Shown: positions 1 through 7,286 of the stretch, piece after piece | Layout of the letters: the number at the start of each line of letters is the position of its first letter | Position numbering within the stretch: the stretch's first letter is position 1 | Assembly: GCA_000433335.1 (NCBI GenBank) | Contig: HF996773.1 | Location: forward strand, 15,973-29,078 | Direction of reading: 5' to 3' | From: Clostridium sp. CAG:1219 | GTDB taxonomy: Bacteria > Bacillota > Clostridia > TANB77 > CAG-465 | DNA: 13,106 nt | Position numbers and translations under genes: made by a program | Notes under the pieces: generated by a model | Seen by the model: the letters and a program-made list of their open reading frames with translations, nothing else | Database searches by the model: none | What the model was told of the DNA's origin: nothing

Positions 1-1284
1 AATTGTATCGTATTTACTTTCTAGTAATTTTAAATCCCTAACCATAGTAGATGGATTACAGCTCACATACCCTATTTTTTTTGCATTAAAATTAAGTAAG
101 TATTCTATACTCTTCTCATCTAAACCTTTCCTTGGAGGATCTACAACAATTACATCAGGTATTATATTTCTAATTTTAAATTCCTCTATTTTATCTTCTA
201 CTGCCCCTGCTATATACTCTGCATTTTTAACATTATTCTCTTTTAGATTAATATTTGCCATTTCTACAGCTGATTTTTCTATTTCAATACCATATATTCT
301 CTTTACATCCTTGCTAAGAAATATACCAATTGATCCGACACCGCTATATAGGTCAAACAGTATTTCATCTCCATTTAGTTCTAATTTTTCTTTAAGAGTT
401 TCATACAGCATTTCTGCTTGTATTGTATTAACTTGAAAGAATGATTTGGGTGAAATTAAATATTTATATTCTCCAATATAATCTGTTATATAGTCTTCAC
501 CATATATATTTAAGACTTCTTCTCCTAAAATTTCATTTGTTTTAGATTCATTTAGATCTAAGAATACACTTTTTATATTTTTATTTATAGAAATAATTTT
601 TTCTGCAACCTTTACAAATATCTCCTTGCTAAAAATTTCTTTCCTATTTACTACTAAAACAACCATTATTTCACCAGTATGATACCCGTGTCTTATTAAT
701 ATGTGTCTTATATCTCCCGTGCCTTCCTCTTCTTTATAACCTGAAAAGTTATTTTGAATCAAAATATTAAATATCTCTTTTGCTAACATATCTATTACTC
801 TATTTTGTATGAAGCAACAATTATTTTCTACTATTTCATGAGATCTTTTTGAATAGAAGCCTATCTTAGCCTTTCCTTCTTTGTCTACTCTTACTGGATA
901 TTGAACCTTATTTCTATAATAGTATGGAAGACCTTGACCAATTGTATTTTCAAGTAAATTATAATTTACGTTATAATTTTTAAGTAAGTTCTCCACGTTT
1001 TTTCTTTTTATTCTTAATTGTTCTAAATATTCAATATGTTGAGCACTACACCCTCCACATCTTTTATATACTTCACAAAATGGTGTAACTCTAAATCTGC
1101 TTTCTTTAACTATCTCATTTATTTTTACTATAGAATAGTTTTTATTTTCTTTAATTACCTTACCAATTATTTTCTCTTCGTTCATAGCATACGGAACAAA
1201 AACCACTTTACCATCTTGTTTTGCGATTCCCTCAAAATTGTTGCCATAATCTACTATGTCTAATTTTACCTCTTCATTTTTCAA
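1..1284 (-). CDS. rlmD: 23S rRNA (uracil-C5)-methyltransferase, RlmCD/RumA family, C-terminus cut by window edge
   Basis: This enzyme transfers a methyl group from S-adenosylmethionine to C5 of uracil in 23S rRNA (U1939, and U747 as well in the Bacillus RlmCD type). I read 428 codons in one open frame running off the window; the family is usually about 450 residues, so only the tail is missing. Seen in order: an N-terminal TRAM-like beta region (about 1-60); iron-sulfur cysteines C70, C76 and C79 (CX5CX2C) with a later NNCC; the SAM-binding stretch FDLYSGVGSIGIF; the DPPRKG motif; and the catalytic cysteine in VSCNPST at about residue 409. The final HVE-type base motif would lie beyond the edge. 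The start is TTG at 1284, chosen because AGGAG lies about 8 bases upstream and no in-frame ATG fits. The family is certain. Whether it modifies U1939 only, or U747 too, cannot be told here. Confidence 0.93.
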   Translation of the reverse strand, partial: MKNEEVKLDIVDYGNNFEGIAKQDGKVVFVPYAMNEEKIIGKVIKENKNYSIVKINEIVKESRFRVTPFCEVYKRCGGCSAQHIEYLEQLRIKRKNVENLLKNYNVNYNLLENTIGQGLPYYYRNKVQYPVRVDKEGKAKIGFYSKRSHEIVENNCCFIQNRVIDMLAKEIFNILIQNNFSGYKEEEGTGDIRHILIRHGYHTGEIMVVLVVNRKEIFSKEIFVKVAEKIISINKNIKSVFLDLNESKTNEILGEEVLNIYGEDYITDYIGEYKYLISPKSFFQVNTIQAEMLYETLKEKLELNGDEILFDLYSGVGSIGIFLSKDVKRIYGIEIEKSAVEMANINLKENNVKNAEYIAGAVEDKIEEFKIRNIIPDVIVVDPPRKGLDEKSIEYLLNFNAKKIGYVSCNPSTMVRDLKLLESKYDTI

Positions 1285-1309
1285 AATAATCTCTCCTCTT
1301 TTTTTTGAT

Positions 1310-1318
1310 ATTATATCA
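1310..1318 (-). promoter_or_regulatory. Extended -10 promoter of the rRNA methyltransferase gene
   Basis: On the minus strand TATAAT (1310-1315) is preceded by TG and one base, giving TGATATAAT, the extended -10 form. The -35 region is poor (TTTTAT at a 17-base spacer), as extended -10 promoters tolerate. It lies about 25 bases before the TTG start with the SD in between. Read by eye only. Confidence 0.5.
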
Positions 1319-1433
1319 TATGCAAGATGCAAATAAAACCCTTTTTATGTCCAACATAATTACAATTTAAAACAAAATTCATTTTATTTTTACATTTATT
1401 TGTAACAAAGAAAAATAAGTAGAATATAGTATA

Positions 1434-1461
1434 TTAAATTAGAAATAAAAATCTAATTTAA
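1434..1461 (+). promoter_or_regulatory. Leader hairpin directly before the SD of the small-gene pair
   Basis: TTAAATTAGA (1434-1443) and TCTAATTTAA (1452-1461) are exact inverted complements with an 8-base A-rich loop. The 3' arm touches the AAGGAG SD (1461-1466) of the 43-codon gene. A weak promoter (TTGTAA at 1400-1405, TATAGT at 1425-1430, 19-base spacer) would place the transcript start at about 1437, so the hairpin could sit at or near the mRNA 5' end. Such 5' stem-loops are known to stabilise mRNAs in Bacillus (aprE leader); an operator is the alternative. Confidence 0.45.
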
Positions 1462-1476
1462 AGGAGTGTTATATAT

Positions 1477-1608
1477 ATGTGCAAAGACAATTCATGTATC
1501 TGGTTAATATTACTTATTTTAATATTTTTCAACTGTAATAGTAATGGAAATTCAGCTTCACCATTGAACTTTGATACTTTCTTTGATGTATCAAGTTCAG
1601 GTTTATAA
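1477..1608 (+). CDS. Small hydrophobic peptide, 43 residues, function unknown
   Basis: An ATG at 1477 follows AAGGAG (1461-1466) with a 10-base gap, an excellent ribosome site. The 43-residue product has a short polar head with two cysteines (MCKDNSC), one hydrophobic segment (WLILLILIFF, about residues 9-18), a third cysteine at 20, then a polar Ser/Asn-rich tail with Phe-Asp pairs. It looks like a single-pass membrane peptide. A lipoprotein is less likely because the cysteine follows the hydrophobic stretch without a clean lipobox. It lies 34 bases before a second small gene with a near-identical SD context (AAAGGAGTG then TATATG), so the two are probably cotranscribed. Tiny hydrophobic Cys-bearing peptides are common among spore-associated proteins of Firmicutes, but nothing here proves that role. 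I do not recognise a family. Confidence 0.6.
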   Translation: MCKDNSCIWLILLILIFFNCNSNGNSASPLNFDTFFDVSSSGL

Positions 1609-1642
1609 AATATAAACCATGTAAAAAAAGGAGTGAATTTAT

Positions 1643-1789
1643 ATGATGGATGAAAGATGTGGATGCGGAAACTGCGGAGGATGCGGATGCAACAATGGTT
1701 GTGGCGGATTCGGAGGATTCGGCGGAGGAAACTGCTGCTGCTTATGGATCATACTTATAATCATAGTTCTTTGCTGTTGCTGCTGCTAA
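1643..1789 (+). CDS. Cys/Gly-rich small membrane-type peptide, 48 residues
   Basis: An ATG at 1643 (a second ATG follows at once) lies 9 bases after AAAGGAG. The product has 14 cysteines in 48 residues: C6, C8, C11, C14, C16 and C20 in a Gly-rich head (CGCGNCGGCGC), then GGFGGFGGG, a triple Cys at 31-33, a hydrophobic segment LWIILIIIVL, and five Cys at the very C-terminus. The cysteine clusters therefore bracket a possible membrane span. The frame is about 48% G+C against a far more AT-rich surround, as expected from Gly/Cys codons and so not evidence of transfer. Possible roles are metal binding, disulfide-linked assembly such as a spore coat or crust component, or a YjcZ-like small sporulation protein. 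These are inferences from composition; no family is recognised with confidence. It ends 24 bases before a shared terminator hairpin. Confidence 0.65.
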   Translation: MMDERCGCGNCGGCGCNNGCGGFGGFGGGNCCCLWIILIIIVLCCCCC

Positions 1790-1813
1790 TAAATTTTAGC
1801 ACATATATACATA

Positions 1814-1855
1814 AAAGTGGGTTAATTCTAAAGGATTAGCCCACTTTATTTTTAT
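1814..1855. terminator. Bidirectional terminator between the small genes and uvrA
   Basis: AAAGTGGGTTAAT (1814-1826) pairs with ATTAGCCCACTTT (1835-1847) through a 13-base stem with one G-T wobble and an 8-base loop. On the plus strand it is followed by the T-rich ATTTTTAT. On the minus strand the A-rich 5' side also gives a short U-run. It lies between two convergent gene ends, so it can stop both transcripts. Confidence 0.85.
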
Positions 1856-1858
1856 ATT

Positions 1859-4687
1859 CTATTTTAGCATGTTTTTTAGGAATTTACCTGTATAACTTTC
1901 CTCACATTTTGCGACTTCCTCAGGTGTTCCACAAACTATTACATTTCCTCCAGCTTCCCCACCTTCTGGTCCTAAATCGATAATATTATCTGCACATTTT
2001 ATAACGTCTAAATTATGTTCTATAACAACTAAAGTATTATTTGCATCCGTAAGTCTTTGAAGTATTTTAATAAGCTTGTTTACATCATCAGTATGTAAAC
2101 CTGTTGTTGGCTCATCAAGTATATATAATGTACTTCCTGTATCTTTTTTTGAAAGTTCAGTTGCAAGTTTAATACGTTGAGCTTCCCCTCCAGAAAGTGT
2201 TGTAGATGGTTGTCCAAGTGTAATGTATGATAATCCAACATCTACTAAAGTTTGAAGTCTTTGCTTTATCTGTGGTATATTAGAGAAAAATTCAAGTGCC
2301 TCTTCTACCGTCATATCAAGAACATCACTAATACTTTTTCCTTTATACTTTACTTCTAATGTTTCTTTATTATATCTTTTTCCTTTACATACTTCACATG
2401 GTACAAACACATCTGGTAAAAAGTTCATTTCTATCTTTACTATACCATCTCCAGAACAAGCCTCACATCTTCCACCTGCAACATTAAAACTAAATCTTCC
2501 CTTTTGGTAACCTCTGGCTTTTGCTTCATTTGTCATGGCAAATATATCCCTTATATAGTCAAACATTCCTGTATATGTTGCCGGATTAGATCTTGGAGTT
2601 CTTCCTATTGGAGCTTGGTCAATACAAATTACCTTATCTATTTTTTCTATTCCTTTTATATCTTTACAATTTCCCGGTTTAATTCTGCTATTATTTAGTT
2701 TTGATGCTACAAACTTGTATAGTATTTCATTTACAAGTGTTGACTTTCCACTTCCAGAAACTCCTGTTACACAGTTAAATACTCCAAGTGGTATATTAAC
2801 ATTTATGTTTTTTAAATTATGTTCCTTAGCACCAATTATTTTTAGGCTACTTGACTTTTTACTTCTTCTTTTTTGAGGAACTTCTATTTTTAATTCTCCA
2901 CTTAAATATTTACCAGTTATAGATTCTTTTGATTTTAATAGATTTTCTACGTTTCCAGAGTATACAACTTCACCACCATGTATTCCAGCTTTTGGTCCAA
3001 TATCAACAACATAGTCTGCCGCTCTTATTGTGTCCTCATCATGCTCAACAACAATTAATGTATTTCCAAGATCCCTCATTTTCTTTAGAGATGCTATTAG
3101 CTTTTCATTATCTCTTTGATGAAGCCCAATACTTGGCTCATCTAAAACATATAACACGCCTGTAAGCCCTGATCCTATCTGAGTTGCAAGTCTTATTCTC
3201 TGAGCCTCCCCACCGGAAAGAGTCGCAGCACTCCTTGCAAGTGTTAAATAATCAAGTCCCACATCAATTAAGAATTGAAGTCTACTGTTTAACTCTTTAA
3301 CTATTTGGCCTGCTATCATTTTATTTTTTTCACTTAATTTTTCAAAATTATCATTTACATACTTTTTTATATAAGCTATATCTTTTTTACATAACTCATA
3401 TATATTTAAATTGCCAAATGTCACTGATAGCGATTCCTTTTTTAATCTTGCCCCATTACATTTTTGGCATGGTGTAGAACTCATATACTGTTGATAAAAT
3501 GCCTTCATGCCATTTGATTTAGTCTCTATGTATCTTCTCTCTAATATATTTACTACACCTTCAAATTCAGCCTCAAAATTTCTTGATAGTGTCTTAGTTA
3601 TATGACTAAACTTAATTTTTTCTCCATTTGATCCATAAAGTAAGACATTTAAAAAATCTTTTGGTAAATCTTTATACTTAGTATTTATATCCACGTTATA
3701 ATGTTCACACAATCCTCTAATGTACATAAGACTTATACTATCTGTTGTACTGCCTGACCAACAGTGAATTAAACTTGGATCACATAATCTCTTTTCTTTA
3801 TCAGGGACTATCCTATCTGGGTCTATACTCATAAGTTCTCCAATTCCCATACATTCTTTACATGCTCCATAAGGGGTATTAAATGAAAACATTCTAGGAC
3901 TAAGTTCTTCAAGTGATATAGAACAATCTGGACATGCATAATTTGCAGAAAATATTTTTTCCTCATTTTTATCTACTAAATACACTCCTAATAAATTACT
4001 TCCATAATGAAGTGCTACCTCAACAGATTGACTAAGTCTTCCCCTTATTTCACTGTTTATTTTTATTCTATCTACAACAACTTCTATTGTATCTTTCTTG
4101 TTTTTTTCAAGTTCAGGTATCCCCTCAGAAAGATCAAATATTTCACCGTTAATTCTTACACGTACAAATCCATCTCTTAATATTTGTTCCAAAAGTTTTA
4201 CATGTTCACCTTTTTTTCCACGTATAACTGGTGCCAATATAAGAAGTTTTGTTCCCTCTTCAAGTTCTAAAATTTGATCTACAATTTCATCAACAGATTG
4301 CTTTCTGATTCTCTTTCCACAATTTGGACAATGTGGTACACCTACTCTAGCATAAAGTAGTCTAAAATAATCATATATTTCAGTAACAGTACCAACAGTT
4401 GATCTTGGGTTTTTTGAAGTAGTTTTTTGATCTATTGATATAGCAGGAGAAAGCCCCTCTATAGATTCCACATCCGGTTTTTCCATCATTCCTAAAAATT
4501 GTCTTGCATAAGAAGAAAGTGATTCTACATACCTTCTTTGTCCTTCGGCATATATAGTATCAAAGGCTAATGAAGATTTTCCACTTCCTGAAAGTCCTGT
4601 AAAAACAATTAATTTATTCTTATCAAGTTCTAAATTTACATTTTTTAAATTATGCTCTTTTGCTCCTTTTATAATTAATTTTTCCAT
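1859..4687 (-). CDS. uvrA: Excinuclease ABC subunit A (UvrA)
   Basis: UvrA is the damage-recognition ATPase of nucleotide excision repair; it scans DNA as a dimer and loads UvrB. The 942-residue length is normal. Seen in order (numbered from MEKL): Walker A GLSGSGKS 31-38; first zinc module C252/C255 with C276/C279; ABC signature LSGGEAQ at about 490 and Walker B VLDEP at about 514; second Walker A GVSGSGKS at about 642; second zinc module C741/C744 with C764/C767; second LSGGEAQ at about 831 and ILDEP at about 856. I chose ATG 4687 ([16 protein letters not shown]), which matches the family N-terminus and has GGTGA 8 bases upstream. An in-frame ATG at 4702 adds five residues (MVKFF) and has GGAG 10 bases away, so it cannot be excluded. 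No uvrB is adjacent, although the two are often neighbours in Firmicutes. A LexA-like site lies upstream. Confidence 0.98.
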   Translation of the reverse strand: MEKLIIKGAKEHNLKNVNLELDKNKLIVFTGLSGSGKSSLAFDTIYAEGQRRYVESLSSYARQFLGMMEKPDVESIEGLSPAISIDQKTTSKNPRSTVGTVTEIYDYFRLLYARVGVPHCPNCGKRIRKQSVDEIVDQILELEEGTKLLILAPVIRGKKGEHVKLLEQILRDGFVRVRINGEIFDLSEGIPELEKNKKDTIEVVVDRIKINSEIRGRLSQSVEVALHYGSNLLGVYLVDKNEEKIFSANYACPDCSISLEELSPRMFSFNTPYGACKECMGIGELMSIDPDRIVPDKEKRLCDPSLIHCWSGSTTDSISLMYIRGLCEHYNVDINTKYKDLPKDFLNVLLYGSNGEKIKFSHITKTLSRNFEAEFEGVVNILERRYIETKSNGMKAFYQQYMSSTPCQKCNGARLKKESLSVTFGNLNIYELCKKDIAYIKKYVNDNFEKLSEKNKMIAGQIVKELNSRLQFLIDVGLDYLTLARSAATLSGGEAQRIRLATQIGSGLTGVLYVLDEPSIGLHQRDNEKLIASLKKMRDLGNTLIVVEHDEDTIRAADYVVDIGPKAGIHGGEVVYSGNVENLLKSKESITGKYLSGELKIEVPQKRRSKKSSSLKIIGAKEHNLKNINVNIPLGVFNCVTGVSGSGKSTLVNEILYKFVASKLNNSRIKPGNCKDIKGIEKIDKVICIDQAPIGRTPRSNPATYTGMFDYIRDIFAMTNEAKARGYQKGRFSFNVAGGRCEACSGDGIVKIEMNFLPDVFVPCEVCKGKRYNKETLEVKYKGKSISDVLDMTVEEALEFFSNIPQIKQRLQTLVDVGLSYITLGQPSTTLSGGEAQRIKLATELSKKDTGSTLYILDEPTTGLHTDDVNKLIKILQRLTDANNTLVVIEHNLDVIKCADNIIDLGPEGGEAGGNVIVCGTPEEVAKCEESYTGKFLKNMLK

Positions 4688-4735
4688 AAAAAATTTCACC
4701 ATTCCTATTATACTCCATTATTTCAAAAAAGAAAA

Positions 4736-4747
4736 GTACTTTTGTTC
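4736..4747 (-). promoter_or_regulatory. Possible LexA (SOS) box upstream of uvrA
   Basis: The minus strand reads GAACAAAAGTAC, one mismatch from the Gram-positive LexA core GAAC-N4-GTTC. It lies about 50 bases before the MEKL start, just upstream of a possible promoter (TATAAT at 4707-4712, weak -35 TTTTCT at 4730-4735). SOS control of uvrA is well established in Bacillus and is expected here, but one degenerate half-site by eye is weak evidence. Confidence 0.35.
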
Positions 4748-4763
4748 ATATAGCAAATTTTGG

Positions 4764-4806
4764 AAAAAAATATAACCTTGAACAATAAAACATTCAAGAT
4801 TATATT
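4764..4806 (-). terminator. Terminator of the GLUG-repeat surface protein gene
   Basis: On the minus strand AATATAATCTTGAA pairs with TTCAAGGTTATATT over 14 bases (one wobble) around a 10-base loop. The stem runs into a row of seven T just after it. It begins six bases past the stop codon at 4812. This separates the surface gene from uvrA. Confidence 0.85.
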
Positions 4807-4811
4807 TTAAA

Positions 4812-6695
4812 TTAATTACTTTCCCAACTTAGTATTGGGTAACCGTTATTCACATTTTTAGTATCATTTTTATAATTTTCGCCGAGACTATCTGCTAAGT
4901 TTTTAAATTCTTCATCACTTTTTGGAGTTGCTCCATCGTTAGTGTTCGCATTGCCATATGCTGCCATACTTGGAGTTAACCAATAACAATTTATAACATC
5001 ATGTTTATAGTCAGCATCATATGATATAACAATTCCTCTTGCCGAATTTGCACTTTCATTATAGAGTTCTCCAACATTATAGCAGTTTTCAATAACGTAA
5101 TTGCGTCCCCAATTTACTATACCACAAGGGATTTGAACATATGCGTTTCCAAAAACACTTATATCTCCTGTGTTGTAACAATCTGTAATGTAGGCTGTTT
5201 TTCCTGAATTTGCATCCATACCAGCATTTGCTACTATTCCTGAAATTTGTTGAGTTCTATAATCATTACCACTTGCAATGTACATACTCACTTTTCCATG
5301 ATTTACACATCGCTCAACCGTCAGGTCAATTGATGAAGCTGTCATCATACCAACTATTCCAGATACACCATAATGTGCTATATCGCCTTTTAAAGTAACA
5401 TCCCCATAATTTACACACTCTGTAACATTACCACCGCTAGATTTTCCAATAATTCCTCCAGCCACACTACAAGTTGCAATAATGGTACCGTTATTTTGAC
5501 ATCTCATAGTGGAAGATATAGTTCCATTCTTATATATAGTTATACCACAAATTCCACCAACGTTATTTTTTCCAGAAATTATTCCATTATTTATACAGTT
5601 TTGAATTTCACCATACGTCACGCCCAAAATTCCGCCAACATTTTCATAGTTTTCTTTTTCTTCTCCTACATTACCATAATTTTTACAATTATATACTTTA
5701 CATGATGAATCCCAAGCTCCGCCAACAATTCCACCGACATAATTTGAACTTGATATTATTTTCCCATAATTTTCACACCCAGACACAATAGGAGGATTGG
5801 AATGAACATTTCCTATATTTCCTACGATTCCACCAGTTTGACTTGAAACAGTATTTATATTGCCATAATTTATACAATCTTCAATAGTACCAGTACTTCT
5901 TCCAGCTATTCCTCCCGTTAACTTATTAGCATTAACAGTAGCTTTATTTATGCAATTTTTAATTTTTCCTACATTTATACCAACTATACTTCCTGTGTCA
6001 TAAAATCCAGAAATATAAGAATTTTCTATAGTAACATTACTTACTACGCCATCTTTATAAACATATCCAAATAAACCACTACAAAGTTTTCCATCTTGAT
6101 TTCTATTTATATATAAATTAGTTATTTTATAAGAGTTTCCATCAAACTCTCCATTAAAGGCTTTTTTATATGATTCTTGTGAAAATTCTATACTAGAAGT
6201 AACATCCCTTCCTCCTATTGGAACAAACTCTTCACCACTTAAAAGTTCACCTGTAGTCTCATCAAAAGTACATCCTAAATCTATATTGTTTATTAAATAT
6301 ATACTTTTTTTACTATAGTCAATTCCATTGTTTACATTCTCAGAGAGTTTTCTTAGTCCACTTGCATCACTTATAAAGATTATATCTTCATCTTCGTTTA
6401 TTAATCCGCCATTTTCTAATTCATCTTGTGATATTGTTCCATCCTCTACCAACATATCACCAAGTGTTTTTCCACCTTCTAACCCATTTTTTAACATCAA
6501 CTGTGCTTTTAATATGTTCATTTTTTCTTCCATTTGAGCTTTATCACTGAGCCTTCTTGCTTCTTTTGCCTTCTCTATTGGATTGTTACTTCCAAGAGTA
6601 AGTACTACAGCTGCTGCTAAAATTATAATTACAACTATTGTTATTACAAGTGTGATCAAACTTATTCCTCTTTTAAATCTTATTTTTTTCTTCAT
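4812..6695 (-). CDS. Prepilin-like N-terminus fused to a GLUG-repeat beta-helix surface protein
   Basis: The 627-residue product starts with a short basic leader ending in KRG (residues 8-10). A long hydrophobic helix follows (ISLITLVITIVVIIILAAAV, about 11-30) and then a charged region (IEKAKEARRLSDKAQMEEKM). This is the class III (type IV pilin) signal layout, with likely prepilin-peptidase cleavage after Gly10. The usual Glu at mature position 5 is Thr. From about residue 200 to the end it is built of units of the form GGIVG...GxIxxCxNxG, the GLUG-type motif; I count eleven Cys-containing units (CINYGN, CENYGK, CKNYGN, CYNTGD, CYNVGE and similar). It ends in the YPILSW typical of these proteins. 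The fold is probably a right-handed beta-helix with one Cys per turn, displayed outside the membrane as an adhesin or pilus-like tip. The ATG at 6695 has GGGGGA 6 bases upstream. No pilus assembly genes are nearby. Confidence 0.85.
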   Translation of the reverse strand: MKKKIRFKRGISLITLVITIVVIIILAAAVVLTLGSNNPIEKAKEARRLSDKAQMEEKMNILKAQLMLKNGLEGGKTLGDMLVEDGTISQDELENGGLINEDEDIIFISDASGLRKLSENVNNGIDYSKKSIYLINNIDLGCTFDETTGELLSGEEFVPIGGRDVTSSIEFSQESYKKAFNGEFDGNSYKITNLYINRNQDGKLCSGLFGYVYKDGVVSNVTIENSYISGFYDTGSIVGINVGKIKNCINKATVNANKLTGGIAGRSTGTIEDCINYGNINTVSSQTGGIVGNIGNVHSNPPIVSGCENYGKIISSSNYVGGIVGGAWDSSCKVYNCKNYGNVGEEKENYENVGGILGVTYGEIQNCINNGIISGKNNVGGICGITIYKNGTISSTMRCQNNGTIIATCSVAGGIIGKSSGGNVTECVNYGDVTLKGDIAHYGVSGIVGMMTASSIDLTVERCVNHGKVSMYIASGNDYRTQQISGIVANAGMDANSGKTAYITDCYNTGDISVFGNAYVQIPCGIVNWGRNYVIENCYNVGELYNESANSARGIVISYDADYKHDVINCYWLTPSMAAYGNANTNDGATPKSDEEFKNLADSLGENYKNDTKNVNNGYPILSWESN

Positions 6696-6722
6696 TTGTT
6701 TTCCCCCAATATATACAAATAC

Positions 6723-6751
6723 AGTATATTACATATACAAAAAAAATTCAA
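6723..6751 (-). promoter_or_regulatory. Sigma-A-type promoter of the surface protein gene
   Basis: On the minus strand TTGAAT (6746-6751), a 17-base T-rich spacer and TATACT (6723-6728) precede the surface gene by about 28 bases. It implies independent expression of this gene, although no clear terminator separates it from the upstream tex operon. Confidence 0.6.
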
Positions 6752-6812
6752 CCTTACATAATATTTTAATTATTATTTTTAGATTACGTTTTTATGTTTT
6801 ACTTTTGATTAA

Positions 6813-7274
6813 TTATTGTCTTATTACCCTAACAGCATGTACTCTTGAATCTTCTATCTTTTCATCGCTACAAACTACTAGTACAAAATCCCCAACTTTT
6901 ACTTCTCCAACATTTTGAAATATATTTTTTCCGTATATTCTTGTCTTTTTACTTACATTAACATCTATAAATCCTATACTTCCAGCAGTGTATGTTCCTT
7001 TGGTAGAATTTATTGTAAAGCTATTATTTTCTCTTATATTCGTTACTCTACCATATACATAGCTCTTTCCATTTAAAGAATATTTATAATTATATGTATA
7101 TGTAAAAAATACTACCAAAGATGTTATTATAATTCCAACTGTCACAAGTGAAATTATAAAACCTGTTTTACTTTTCTTTGCAATAGTTATCAAAATTTTA
7201 GGCAAAAGCAAAATAAATATTACAGATGCAATTACCAAAAGAAACTCCAAACTAAAATATTCTGATATATCCAT
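6813..7274 (-). CDS. Two-TM membrane protein with small C-terminal beta domain, function unknown
   Basis: The 153-residue product has two hydrophobic helices (about 9-31 and 38-60) separated by a short basic loop (KKSKTG), which suggests a cytoplasmic turn with both ends outside. The C-terminal part (about 70-153) has a beta-rich pattern: YGRVTNIRENNSFTI, then VSKKTRIYG, then VKVGDFVLVVC. This resembles the DUF5666/OB-like layout, in which a short strand meander is followed by a VGD turn, but I cannot assign a family. The start at 7274 has GGGGGT about 6 bases upstream, and the gap to the tex stop is only 12 bases with the SD inside it. It is therefore the distal gene of the tex operon. No hairpin terminator is visible after its stop. 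Confidence 0.8.
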   Translation of the reverse strand: MDISEYFSLEFLLVIASVIFILLLPKILITIAKKSKTGFIISLVTVGIIITSLVVFFTYTYNYKYSLNGKSYVYGRVTNIRENNSFTINSTKGTYTAGSIGFIDVNVSKKTRIYGKNIFQNVGEVKVGDFVLVVCSDEKIEDSRVHAVRVIRQ

Positions 7275-7286
7275 AAATTACCCCCA

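Noticed and set aside
1036..1263. Plus-strand 75-codon frame
   Set aside because: It is antisense to the rRNA methyltransferase, whose TRAM region and iron-sulfur cysteines lie here on the minus strand; no ribosome site.
1657..1839. 60-codon plus-strand frame rich in Arg and Leu over the Cys-rich gene
   Set aside because: It is the shifted reading of the Gly/Cys codons of the 1643-1789 gene. It has no SD at its ATG and runs through the terminator hairpin.
6583..6918. Plus-strand 111-codon frame
   Set aside because: It spans the N-terminus of the surface protein, its promoter and the end of the membrane gene on the opposite strand; no SD and AT-driven composition.
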